Positions 44,735 to 52,604 of a DNA stretch of 64,000 nt are shown here, in pieces. Positions within the stretch are counted from its first letter, which is position 1; each line of letters begins with the position of its first letter. The translations under genes and the position numbers were made by a program. The notes beneath the pieces were generated by a model. The model worked only from the letters and a program-made list of their open reading frames with translations, searched no databases and was not told where the DNA came from. The DNA is from Arthrobacter sp. B6 (GTDB lineage Bacteria > Actinomycetota > Actinomycetes > Actinomycetales > Micrococcaceae), in assembly GCF_001663775.1 (NCBI RefSeq), contig NZ_KV467169.1, positions 571,001 through 635,000 on the forward strand, in the 5' to 3' direction.

Positions 44735-45547
44735 ATGATCCAACCCGCTTCGAGCTACAACGATGACCTGCGCCTGGCCCACGTGCTGGCGGATTCCGTG
44801 GACGACCAGACCATGAGCCGCTTCAAGGCCCTGGACCTTCATATCGAGACCAAGCCGGACCTGACGCCGGTCACCGACGCGGACAAGGCTGCAGAGGAAG
44901 CCATTCGCGGCCAACTGTCCCGTTCCCGCCCCCGCGACGCCGTCCTGGGTGAGGAATTCGGCAGTTCAGGCCATGGCTCCCGCCGCTGGATTATCGACCC
45001 CATCGACGGCACAAAGAATTTTGTCCGTGGAGTACCGGTCTGGGCAACACTGATTGCCCTCGTTGATGAAGGCGAGCCCGTGGTCGGCGTGGTCAGCGCC
45101 CCCGCTCTGGGCAAACGCTGGTGGGCCGCCAAAGGTGCCGGCGCGTACATGGGCCGGTCGCTCGCCGCCGCCACCCGGCTGAAGGTCTCCGATGTGTCAA
45201 AGCTCTCGGACGCGTCCCTCTCCTACTCCAGCCTCAGCGGGTGGAAGGATCGCGGAAACCTGGATGACTTCCTCGGCCTGACGGAGGACGTCTGGCGCAC
45301 ACGCGCCTACGGCGATTTTTGGTCCTACTGCATGGTGGCCGAGGGCTCCGTGGACATCGCCTGCGAACCGGAACTCAATCTCTACGACATGGCGGCGCTT
45401 GTCCCGATCGTGGTGGAGGCAGGCGGCCGGTTCACGTCCCTCGAAGGAGAGGACGGCCCCTTCGGCGGCAACGCGCTGGCCACCAACTCCATCCTGCATT
45501 CGGAAGTCCTCAAACGGCTCAACCCCGACCTGGACGACCTGCTCTGA
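44735..45547 (+). CDS. hisN: Histidinol-phosphatase, inositol-monophosphatase type
   Basis: The 270-residue protein has the metal-binding motif IIDPIDGTKNFVRG, an N-terminal GEEFG block and a C-terminal DMAALVPIVVEAGG motif. Actinobacteria use this IMPase-fold HisN for the histidinol phosphate step of histidine synthesis. A TAGTTT hexamer lies about 8 nt before the ATG, which suggests a leaderless transcript. Inositol monophosphatase activity is the alternative. Confidence 0.92.
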   Translation: MIQPASSYNDDLRLAHVLADSVDDQTMSRFKALDLHIETKPDLTPVTDADKAAEEAIRGQLSRSRPRDAVLGEEFGSSGHGSRRWIIDPIDGTKNFVRGVPVWATLIALVDEGEPVVGVVSAPALGKRWWAAKGAGAYMGRSLAAATRLKVSDVSKLSDASLSYSSLSGWKDRGNLDDFLGLTEDVWRTRAYGDFWSYCMVAEGSVDIACEPELNLYDMAALVPIVVEAGGRFTSLEGEDGPFGGNALATNSILHSEVLKRLNPDLDDLL

Positions 45548-45706
45548 CAGGACGAGGACCGAATTATCCACGACGGACGCCTTCAAAAGGGGGCGTCCGC
45601 CGTCGTATCTTCGGATAAACAGCACTTCTCCAACCCCGCCGTAATAAAAGCCTTAACATTTGGACCGGCTTCGTGCCCGCCCCGCCCATGTTCTACGCTT
45701 TTAACA

Positions 45707-45840
45707 GGTCACGAGTGCCAGCGCGAAACCCCGGTTTGCTGGCCGGCAACCCTCCATTCGCGGTGGGGTGCCCCGGGTGACGACCAGGCCGGTCCGGAAC
45801 GGACCCGGCAAGCGCGGATTCCCGGGACAGGGAGTCCCCC
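45707..45840 (+). promoter_or_regulatory. SAM-IV (SAM-I clan) riboswitch
   Basis: The stretch from GGTCACGAGTGCCAGCG through GGCCGGCAACC and GGTGGGGTGCCCCGGGTGA to CGACC matches the SAM-IV consensus as I know it, with the outer helix closed by GGTC and GACC. A downstream hairpin (GGTCCGGAACGGACC) and an 8-bp stem, GGATTCCC with GGGAGTCC, at about 45816-45836 sit just before the ribosome-binding site of the next gene. This suggests translational control. The 159 bp upstream (45548-45706) hold no gene. Confidence 0.88.
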
Positions 45841-45855
45841 TGAAGTGAGGTCTCT

Positions 45856-47286
45856 GTGACAACAGCCACCGTCTCCCCCAACACCGCAGTCCGCCCGCAG
45901 GCTGCAGGCGCGGCCCTGTTCAGCGAGCGGCTTGCCGTTGCCGGCCGGCCCCTGTCCGCCGTCACCGGTGCTGAAATCCAGGCCCCGCTGATCCAGGGCG
46001 GCCACGCGCGCTACGCCAACCTGGACTACGGCGCCTCAACCCCGGCCCTCTCGGTTGTCTCCGCCTACCTCAACGAGATCCTGCCGTTCTATGCCAGCGT
46101 CCACCGCGGCGCAGGTTACGCATCCCAGATCAGCACCTCCGTCTACGAGAACGCTCGTAACATCGTGCGTGACTTTGTGGGCGGACGGGCCAGCGACTCC
46201 GTTATTTTCACAAGGAACACCACGGACTCCCTTAACCTCCTCGCTGGCTGCCTTCCGTCCGCGAACGGCCGCCCCGCCGGGGACGTTCTGTACCTCGACA
46301 TCGAGCACCACGCGAACCTCCTGCCGTGGCAGGGCGTTCCGCACCGCAGCGTGGTCGCCGCCGACACGCTGTCCGGCACCATTGAGGCCCTCCGAGCCGA
46401 ACTGGAACAGGGTGGAGTCAGCCTGCTCGCCGTCACGGGTGCTTCCAACGTGACCGGCGAGATCCTGCCCGTCCGCGCCCTCGCCGCCCTGGCACACGAG
46501 CACGGCGCCCGAATCGTCGTCGATGCCGCGCAGCTCGCGCCGCACCGCCGCATCAACATCGGCGCCGACGACGTCGACTACCTCGCGTTCTCCGGCCACA
46601 AGCTGTATGCGCCTTTCGGCGCCGGAGTCCTGGTAGGCCGGGCGGACTGGCTCGACGCCGGCACACCGCACCTTGCCGGCGGCGGGGCAGTCCGGGAGGC
46701 CAGGCTCGACGGCGTCAGCTGGGCCACCGGTCCTGCCCGGCACGAGGGCGGCTCGCCCAATGTCCTGGGTGCGGCCACGCTGGCCCGCGCCACCCAGGTC
46801 ATCGCCGCGCTGGACCAGGAGCGCTGGCACGCCCACGAGTCGGCCATCCGTTCTTTCCTTGTGGAGGGGCTGCAGAAGATCGACGGCGTCACCGTACACC
46901 AGATCTTCAAAGACACTGATCCGGACACCGACACCATCGGCGTAGTGAACTTCTCCGTCGAGGGCTACGACGCCGGGCTGGTGGCCGCCTACCTGTCAGC
47001 CGAACACGGCGTGGGCCTTCGCGACGGCCGTTTCTGCGCCCATCCGCTGCTGAAGCGGCTGGGCCTTCCGTCGGGCTCCCTGCGGGCGAGCTTCGGCCTG
47101 GGCTCCCGGCTCGAGGACGCACAGCGGCTCCTGGCCGGCATCGAGGAACTCCGCCGCACAGGCTTGGGCTGGGACTATGTGGTGGACTCTGGCCGCTGGG
47201 TTCCCGCCAACGACACCCGGATCTATCCGGATTGGGCACCCAATACGCCGGGCACTGCCGGCGCTGCCCCCTGCGTCGACGACTGA
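45856..47286 (+). CDS. Cysteine desulfurase-like aminotransferase class V enzyme
   Basis: The product is a 476-residue PLP fold-type I protein. The PLP lysine is in FSGHKLYAPFG, the cofactor aspartate in IVVDAAQLAPH, and a histidine in IEHHANLLPW. A likely catalytic cysteine lies in RDGRFCAHPL, matching the position of the SufS/NifS-type persulfide cysteine. It starts at GTG 45856, directly under SAM-IV riboswitch control, so it should be turned down when SAM is abundant. This points to sulfur supply for methionine or cysteine metabolism. No SUF scaffold gene is adjacent. Confidence 0.85.
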   Translation: MTTATVSPNTAVRPQAAGAALFSERLAVAGRPLSAVTGAEIQAPLIQGGHARYANLDYGASTPALSVVSAYLNEILPFYASVHRGAGYASQISTSVYENARNIVRDFVGGRASDSVIFTRNTTDSLNLLAGCLPSANGRPAGDVLYLDIEHHANLLPWQGVPHRSVVAADTLSGTIEALRAELEQGGVSLLAVTGASNVTGEILPVRALAALAHEHGARIVVDAAQLAPHRRINIGADDVDYLAFSGHKLYAPFGAGVLVGRADWLDAGTPHLAGGGAVREARLDGVSWATGPARHEGGSPNVLGAATLARATQVIAALDQERWHAHESAIRSFLVEGLQKIDGVTVHQIFKDTDPDTDTIGVVNFSVEGYDAGLVAAYLSAEHGVGLRDGRFCAHPLLKRLGLPSGSLRASFGLGSRLEDAQRLLAGIEELRRTGLGWDYVVDSGRWVPANDTRIYPDWAPNTPGTAGAAPCVDD

Positions 47287-47354
47287 TCCCGGTGACCCGG
47301 CCCATGCGGTAAATTCGAAGGATACCCAAGGGCATCTGGCGAAGGAGACCGAAC

Positions 47355-48113
47355 GTGGCACGGGGTGGCCCCAGACTTGACCACCGGCGCCGTCAGGAGC
47401 TTGGACAAAGCTTTCAGGATGGCGGCGAACACTATGAACGCGTTCGTCCCGGGTACCCTGACGATTCAGCTGACTGGCTTATTCCCGCCGGGGCCCGCGA
47501 TGCCCTGGATGTGGGTGCCGGCACCGGTAAGTTCACCGCCCTGCTGATCGACCGGGGGTTGGCCGTGTCCGCGGTCGACCCTTCCGCGGACATGCTCGAC
47601 CAGCTGCGGAGCCTGCACCCCGGCGTTTCAGCAACTGTTGGGACGGCCGAGGCGACGGGTTTCGGTGACTCCTCCTTCGACGTCGTCAGCGTGGCCCAGG
47701 CGTGGCACTGGTGCGATTCCCTGGCCGCAAGTACGGAGCTTGCACGGGTCCTCCGCCCCGGTGGAATACTGGGGCTGATCTGGAACCAGTTGGATACTTC
47801 CGTTCCATGGGTTCATCGGCTTTCGCGCATCATGCACGCGGGGGACGTCTACCGGCCGCACTTCCGGCCGCCCCTGGGACCGGAGTTCCAGGGGCTGGAA
47901 AGCCACGTAACGCACTGGGAAGACACGCTCACCACTGCAGAAATCATGGAGCTTGCCAAGTCGCGGAGCTACTACCTGCGTTCCGGTGAAACCACCCGGG
48001 CCAAGGTCCTCACCAACCTGGACTGGTACCTTCATGAGCATCTGAGATACACCCCCGGTGCCAGCGTTGGGCTGCCCTACCTGACCCTGACGTGGCGGGC
48101 TGTAAAGGCATGA
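47355..48113 (+). CDS. Class I SAM-dependent methyltransferase
   Basis: The 252-residue methyltransferase-11/25 type protein has motif I ALDVGAGTGKFTALL, an acidic VDPSADML motif II and VVSVAQAWHWCD. It starts at GTG 47355 with GAAGGAG upstream. A TAAATT hexamer about 40 nt before the start suggests its own promoter, so it need not share the riboswitch. The substrate is unknown. Confidence 0.88.
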   Translation: MARGGPRLDHRRRQELGQSFQDGGEHYERVRPGYPDDSADWLIPAGARDALDVGAGTGKFTALLIDRGLAVSAVDPSADMLDQLRSLHPGVSATVGTAEATGFGDSSFDVVSVAQAWHWCDSLAASTELARVLRPGGILGLIWNQLDTSVPWVHRLSRIMHAGDVYRPHFRPPLGPEFQGLESHVTHWEDTLTTAEIMELAKSRSYYLRSGETTRAKVLTNLDWYLHEHLRYTPGASVGLPYLTLTWRAVKA

Positions 48114-48144
48114 TGCCCTCCGCTCACCGGGTAGGCTTAATGTC

Positions 48145-48858
48145 GTGAAGACCAGCGCGCCCTCCTCCTCTATCGAGGACTACGTCAAGGTCATCTACTC
48201 CTTCACGGAGTGGCAGGACAAACCCATCACTTCCTCCCAACTGGCCCAGCGGCTGGGAGTGGCCAACTCATCCGTATCGGAGATGGTCCGCAAGCTCAAG
48301 GACCAAGGACTGGTGGACCACAAGCCGTACAGCGCCATCACCCTCACCGGGGACGGCGTGCGGCTTGCACTCTCCATGGTCAGGCGGCACCGACTCATCG
48401 AAACCTACCTGGTCCAGCAGCTTGGCTACAGCTGGGACGAGGTCCATGATGAGGCCGAACAGCTGGAACACGCCGTCTCGGACACCTTCATTGAACGGAT
48501 GGCGGCAAAACTGGGAAATCCGCTCCGGGATCCGCATGGTGACCCCATCCCCGGCGCCGACGGCACGGTCCGGATGCCGCACGCCCACCTGATGAATGAA
48601 CTGGATCAGGGGCACACCGGCCGGATCACAAGAATCAGTGATGAGAACCCTGACTTGCTCCGATACTTGTCCGCCCAGGAAATCGACCTCGACTCCGAGG
48701 TGGAAGTGGTGGGCCGCAAGCCCTTCGGCGGGGCCCTCGTGGTGCGGGTCCGTTCCGCAGGGAAGACCCGGGAGTACGACCTCGCTGATGAGGTCACCTC
48801 GGCCCTGTGGGTACACAGCGACACTCCGCACACCGGCTGCGTCCTCGGAAGCGAATGA
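48145..48858 (+). CDS. DtxR/MntR-family metal-dependent regulator
   Basis: The product has 237 residues. A winged helix spans residues 1-65 (SSQLAQRLGVANSSVSEMVRKL). The dimerisation and metal-binding domain contains MVRRHRLIETYLVQQLGY and HDEAEQLEHAVSD, and a C-terminal SH3-like FeoA domain follows. A TAGGCT hexamer 7 nt before GTG 48145 points to a leaderless mRNA. The family senses Mn2+ or Fe2+; sequence alone does not decide. The stop touches the crcB gene start. Confidence 0.9.
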   Translation: MKTSAPSSSIEDYVKVIYSFTEWQDKPITSSQLAQRLGVANSSVSEMVRKLKDQGLVDHKPYSAITLTGDGVRLALSMVRRHRLIETYLVQQLGYSWDEVHDEAEQLEHAVSDTFIERMAAKLGNPLRDPHGDPIPGADGTVRMPHAHLMNELDQGHTGRITRISDENPDLLRYLSAQEIDLDSEVEVVGRKPFGGALVVRVRSAGKTREYDLADEVTSALWVHSDTPHTGCVLGSE

Positions 48859-49278
48859 ATGGCGAAGCCCGGGGCACTGGACTGGCGCGCCTGGGTGGCG
48901 GTGGCTGCCGGCGGACTCGTTGGGTCGGAACTGCGGTACGGCCTTGGCCTGGCTTTCCCTGAGGCTGCGGGAATGGTGCCCTGGACGACGCTGTGCATCA
49001 ACGTCGTGGGAAGCTTTGTCCTCGCCGCCCTGACCACACTCTGGATCGCGCGGCCGCATACGGCTTTCTGGCTTCGGGCGGGGCTCGGCCCGGGGCTCCT
49101 GGGTTCCTTCACCACGTTTTCCGCGGTGGTGTTCTCGGTGGAACAGTCATGGCGGGCCAACGTCCATATGATGTCGGTCGCCTATCTTGGCCTGTCTCTG
49201 CTGCTGGGACTGGGCGCCGCGGCCGCCGGTTGGAGAACGGGCAAAATACTGGCCGACCGTTCCGAAGCCGCCTCGTGA
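48859..49278 (+). CDS. crcB: Fluoride channel subunit CrcB/FluC (first of pair)
   Basis: The 139-residue protein has four hydrophobic helices, the GSELRYGLG motif and the central NVVGSFVLAALTT and GSFTTFS signatures of Fluc channels. It exports fluoride. Its ATG follows the regulator stop directly and its stop overlaps the second crcB start (GTGA). Paired small subunits of this kind form heterodimeric channels. Confidence 0.94.
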   Translation: MAKPGALDWRAWVAVAAGGLVGSELRYGLGLAFPEAAGMVPWTTLCINVVGSFVLAALTTLWIARPHTAFWLRAGLGPGLLGSFTTFSAVVFSVEQSWRANVHMMSVAYLGLSLLLGLGAAAAGWRTGKILADRSEAAS

Positions 49279-49691
49279 ACGCCGCTGTCCTGGTGGGCGT
49301 CTTCGGCGTGGCCGGAGCGCTTCTGCGCTTCGCCGTCGACAGTTGGTTCGCACACCGGTCAGCCGCCGCCATCTCCCGCCCGCGCGTCGTCCGCGGCGCC
49401 TCCCGCGGCGCGCCACGACACTGGCCGTGGGCCACGCTGCTGGTCAACGCCATCGGGTGCCTGATCATCGGCCTGTCCGTCGGGATCACCGGACGGCTCG
49501 GGCTCCCCGAGGACCTGCACACCGCCGTCGCCACCGGCCTTGCCGGCGGCCTCACCACGTTCAGTTCATGGACTACCGCCACGGTCAGGCTGCTGAGCGA
49601 ATCACGGTTTGCCGCGGCAGCCCTGAACGTGGCCGTCAACTTGCTCACGGGATTTGCCGCCGCAGCGGCAGGCATCGCCCTCATGACCTAG
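49275..49691 (+). CDS. crcB: Fluoride channel subunit CrcB/FluC (second of pair)
   Basis: The 138-residue protein begins at GTG 49275 (VNAAVLVGVFGVAGALLRF). It has NAIGCLIIGLSVGI and GGLTTFSSWTTATVRL. The open frame extends far upstream inside the first crcB, but family alignment and the GTGA overlap fix this start. It has a longer basic loop between helices 1 and 2 than its partner. Confidence 0.93.
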   Translation: MNAAVLVGVFGVAGALLRFAVDSWFAHRSAAAISRPRVVRGASRGAPRHWPWATLLVNAIGCLIIGLSVGITGRLGLPEDLHTAVATGLAGGLTTFSSWTTATVRLLSESRFAAAALNVAVNLLTGFAAAAAGIALMT

Positions 49692-49784
49692 GCCCGCGCA
49701 TGTCATGCTGTTTCGGGTGCCCCAGCGGATCCCGGGCGTCCCCGCGGGCGCGGCCCATGACGCAGTCCCGTATCGTTGACTGTG

Positions 49785-50153
49785 ATGATTAGCAGACGTG
49801 ACGCGGCAATTGCCCTTGATGTACCCCTGGAAATGGCGCAACGCCACGGCATCCCCAAGTGGCTGACGGAAGCCGACCTCGGCGAAATCCTGGACAACCC
49901 CCCGCCGTGGCTCGTGCAGTCGCGGGCAAACCGCACGGGGAAGCGTCCCGTGTGGGTTCATTTGGAATGCGCTGTCTGCGGCTATGAGGAAGCGGCGCGG
50001 CCCAAGAAATGGTGGCCCGACTTTACCTATGTCAGCTGCGGCCACCATGCTCCCGGTGAGCTGCCGCCCCCGCGTCCGGGCTTTGTCCGAAGCGAGTTCG
50101 ACGGCGTCGGGACACGTTTTGTGGGCATAGCGGACGTAGCTGTTCCGGACTGA
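49785..50153 (+). CDS. Conserved hypothetical protein with two CxxC-like/zinc-ribbon-type cysteine sites
   Basis: The product has 122 residues. An N-terminal segment resembles a helix-turn-helix-like start (RRDAAIALDVPLEMAQRHGIPKW, in parts). A mid region then has LECAVCGYEEAARP, followed by YVSCGHHAPGE. This is consistent with one zinc ribbon (CxxC plus CxHH). ATG 49785 is chosen; TTG or GTG starts lie 3 codons or fewer upstream. I do not recognise a named family. Confidence 0.7.
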   Translation: MISRRDAAIALDVPLEMAQRHGIPKWLTEADLGEILDNPPPWLVQSRANRTGKRPVWVHLECAVCGYEEAARPKKWWPDFTYVSCGHHAPGELPPPRPGFVRSEFDGVGTRFVGIADVAVPD

Positions 50154-50235
50154 GACCGGGCATTACATTAAGGGCGAATAAGGCGTAATTTACGAGGTGG
50201 GACGCAAGCCGTCCCGCTTAATAAGGGAGCCCGCC

Positions 50236-50373
50236 ATGCCTGACAAATCACCTCACCAGAATCTGTCCAAGAAGCCGGTCAAAACCATCAAGGAGAAGCG
50301 CGCCGAAAAGAAGGCCAAGGGCCCGGTTGACGGAGCACCGGATCCTGTTTCGCACCTGAAGAAGCGCAGGTAG
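50236..50373 (+). CDS. Small basic protein, 45 residues, function unknown
   Basis: This short ORF encodes MPDKSPHQNLSKKPVKTIKE followed by KRAEKKAKGPVDGAPDPVSH and LKKRR. AAGGGAG lies 8 nt before ATG 50236. The composition (about one third Lys/Arg, no hydrophobic core) suggests a disordered nucleic-acid- or ribosome-associated peptide. It is convergent with the HtrA-like gene, 6 bp away. Confidence 0.7.
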   Translation: MPDKSPHQNLSKKPVKTIKEKRAEKKAKGPVDGAPDPVSHLKKRR

Positions 50374-50379
50374 CGGGCA

Positions 50380-51360
50380 TCACCCGTTAGTCGCCATTTC
50401 TTCAGGCACGGCCACAAGGTCAGTTTCTGTGCCGTCCCTCAGCACCGCAATCCGCAGGGGCTGGCCGATAGCATCGGCAAACAGCAGCTTTTGCAGGCTC
50501 TCGGCGTTGCTGACGGGACGGCTTCCTGCCGTCAGGATGATGTCTCCTGCCACCAGGCCTGCGCGGTCCGCGGGCGAACCTGCCAGGACTTCCACCACGC
50601 GCAGACCGTCCCGTTGGCCTGTCCGGACCACGGCACTCGCGTTCAGGCGGATGGGTGTGCTGACAACGCCAAGGTAGGCCCGGCGGACGCGCCCGTCAGC
50701 AAGCAGCGCGGCGATGATCCTCCGGGTGGTTGCGTTAATGGGCACCGCCAGCCCCAGCCCGGCCCCGGCAACCGCCGTATTGATGCCGACAATCCGGCCG
50801 TGGGTATCCGCCAGCGCGCCGCCGGAGCTCCCGGCGTTCAGGGCAGCATCGGTCTGAATGACATCCTCGATCACACGCCGGTTACCCCCGGCCCATACCG
50901 GGATGGCCCTGCCCAGGCCGCTGACCACGCCGGCTGTCACCGACCCGGCCAGCCCAAGCGGGTTCCCGACTGCGACGACGAGCTGACCGACGCGCAGGGA
51001 CTCCGCGTCACCAAATTCGGCAGGCGGAACTTTCGGGGCACGGCCGCGGACGACGGCAAGGTCAGAGAGCGCATCAGCGCCCACCAGTTCCAGGTCGGTG
51101 CGGCTGCCGTCTGCGAAGACAGCGTGGCCGCGGCGCGTGCCCGCCACCACATGGGAGTTTGTCAGCAGGTAGCCATCCCCCGTAAACAGCACAGCCGATC
51201 CGGCGCCCACACGGAAACGTCCGTTCCGGCGGTTTCCTGTCATTTCAATGGCGGCAACGTGCGGGGTGACCGTCTCAGCCACACGCATGACCGTCTCCGA
51301 GTACGAGTCCAGAGGCCCGTCGTCGGACGCTGGTGAACCGGGCTTGCGCATCGGGTCCAT
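50380..51360 (-). CDS. HtrA-like S1C serine protease with PDZ domain, no signal peptide
   Basis: The 326-residue trypsin-fold protease has its catalytic His in LLTNSHVVAG, Asp in ALSDLAVVRG and Ser in LNAGSSGGALAD. A C-terminal PDZ domain (GSPADRAGLVAGDIILTAG) follows. Neither a signal peptide nor an N-terminal transmembrane helix is visible, unlike most HtrA proteins, so it is probably cytoplasmic. The ATG at 51360 could be shortened to a nearby Met, which does not add a signal. Confidence 0.92.
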   Translation of the reverse strand: MDPMRKPGSPASDDGPLDSYSETVMRVAETVTPHVAAIEMTGNRRNGRFRVGAGSAVLFTGDGYLLTNSHVVAGTRRGHAVFADGSRTDLELVGADALSDLAVVRGRAPKVPPAEFGDAESLRVGQLVVAVGNPLGLAGSVTAGVVSGLGRAIPVWAGGNRRVIEDVIQTDAALNAGSSGGALADTHGRIVGINTAVAGAGLGLAVPINATTRRIIAALLADGRVRRAYLGVVSTPIRLNASAVVRTGQRDGLRVVEVLAGSPADRAGLVAGDIILTAGSRPVSNAESLQKLLFADAIGQPLRIAVLRDGTETDLVAVPEEMATNG

Positions 51361-51515
51361 GCCCCACCTCCTGGTGCTGTAGCAGCCTGCCGGCCAGGGA
51401 CTGGCTGCTGGTCCTTATCTGTACCAACCATTCCGCCAGCCGTCCTACTCCCCCGGAGGCTACGCCGTGGGTGAACAGTACGAATGGAGGCGTCAGCTGC
51501 TGGAGAGTTTTAAAA

Positions 51516-51550
51516 CAGAACGGCCCGGACCAGTGGTCCGGGCCGTTCTG
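51516..51550 (-). terminator. Terminator of ssrA
   Basis: CAGAACGGCCCGGACC pairs perfectly with GGTCCGGGCCGTTCTG around a 3-nt loop. On the minus strand it is followed by TTTTAAAA. It begins 25 nt after the tmRNA 3' end. Confidence 0.93.
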
Positions 51551-51574
51551 CGTGCCTCGCGGCACTGCAAAATG

Positions 51575-51940
51575 TGGAGATGGGGGGAATTGAACCCCCG
51601 TCCGATGTCGTGTTGTCAGGGCTTCTCCGGGCGCAGTTTGCGTCGGACTTTCTCGGCCCCAGCCATGCTGCAAACAGCTGGCTGATCCGGGCCCAGTCAT
51701 CTAAGAGTCCCGTTTGCCCCGATGACGGAGGCAAACAGCAGTGGCTATCTAAATGACGCCAGGTTCCGGGGCAATAGCAACCTCGGGCTGACGGACTGTC
51801 TTACTGCTTAGGCAGCAAGAGCGAAGTCAGTGCGCTTAGATTCGGCACTTATTGGTTTGCAGACAGCGTTTACGAGATAATTCTGCATCCTCGGCCCGCT
51901 TCACCTGTCGCGACTAACATCGTCGAAACCGATCATCCCC
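51575..51940 (-). ncRNA. ssrA: Transfer-messenger RNA (tmRNA)
   Basis: The 5' GGGGATG pairs with 3' CATCTCC, leaving discriminator A at 51575. The T-arm reads GGGGGTTCAATTCCCCC. The tag reading frame lies at 51846-51808 and encodes AESKRTDFALAA, with resume codon GCC and stop TAA. CCA is not fully encoded. tmRNA rescues stalled ribosomes together with SmpB, whose gene lies 106 bp upstream on the same strand. Confidence 0.95.
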
Positions 51941-52046
51941 GTATTTTGTTATCAAACCCGGCAGAAGAGGCTTTCGATCTCCCACGCCTGCCGGACTACC
52001 AATCATAACGCATGGCCGGCGGAAATCATTCCACCCCCGCGGTCCG

Positions 52047-52517
52047 CTACCTCCGGTTGCGTTCCCGGATCTCGCGCAATGCCTCACGGTTGTCCTGCTG
52101 CTCACGCAGGCTCTGGCGCTTGTCGTACTCCCGCTTACCCCGGGCGACGCCGATCTCCACCTTGGCCCGGCCGTCGACGAAGTACAACTGGAGCGGGACA
52201 ATGGTGAACCCGGATTCCCTGATCTTGTGGGAGATCTTGATCAGTTCCTCACGGTGGAGGAGCAGCTTCCGCCGCCTGCGGGCGGCATGGTTTGTCCAGC
52301 TTCCCTGGTTGTACTCCGGGATATGGATGCCCTCCATCCACAACTCGTCGTTGTAGAAGGTGCAGAAGCCATCCACCATGGACGCGTGGCCCTCGCGGAG
52401 CGATTTGACCTCTGTTCCCATGAGGGCGATGCCGGCCTCATAGGTGTCCAGCACGTGGTAGTCATGCCGGGCCTTACGGTTGGTGGCCACCACTTTTCGG
52501 CCACTTTCTTTGGGCAC
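52047..52517 (-). CDS. smpB: SsrA-binding protein SmpB
   Basis: The 156-residue SmpB is an OB-fold protein that carries tmRNA into stalled ribosomes. It has NRKARHDYHVLDTYEAGI, GTEVKSLREGHASM and a basic C-terminal tail (KREYDKRQSLREQQ). It lies directly upstream of ssrA and downstream of the M23 hydrolase gene, with an 87-bp gap. Confidence 0.97.
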   Translation of the reverse strand: MPKESGRKVVATNRKARHDYHVLDTYEAGIALMGTEVKSLREGHASMVDGFCTFYNDELWMEGIHIPEYNQGSWTNHAARRRRKLLLHREELIKISHKIRESGFTIVPLQLYFVDGRAKVEIGVARGKREYDKRQSLREQQDNREALREIRERNRR

Positions 52518-52604
52518 GGTGGAACTCCTCGGTTCTTGGATCGTCAGTGGCTCCGCCCGTTCCGGCGCGAAGTCATACCAGTGTACGGCAGGCGCGGAGC
52601 GGCG

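Noticed and set aside
48114..48144. Fluoride riboswitch for the crcB pair
   Set aside because: The gap upstream of the regulator is about 30 bp, and crcB has no intergenic leader, so there is no room for the aptamer.
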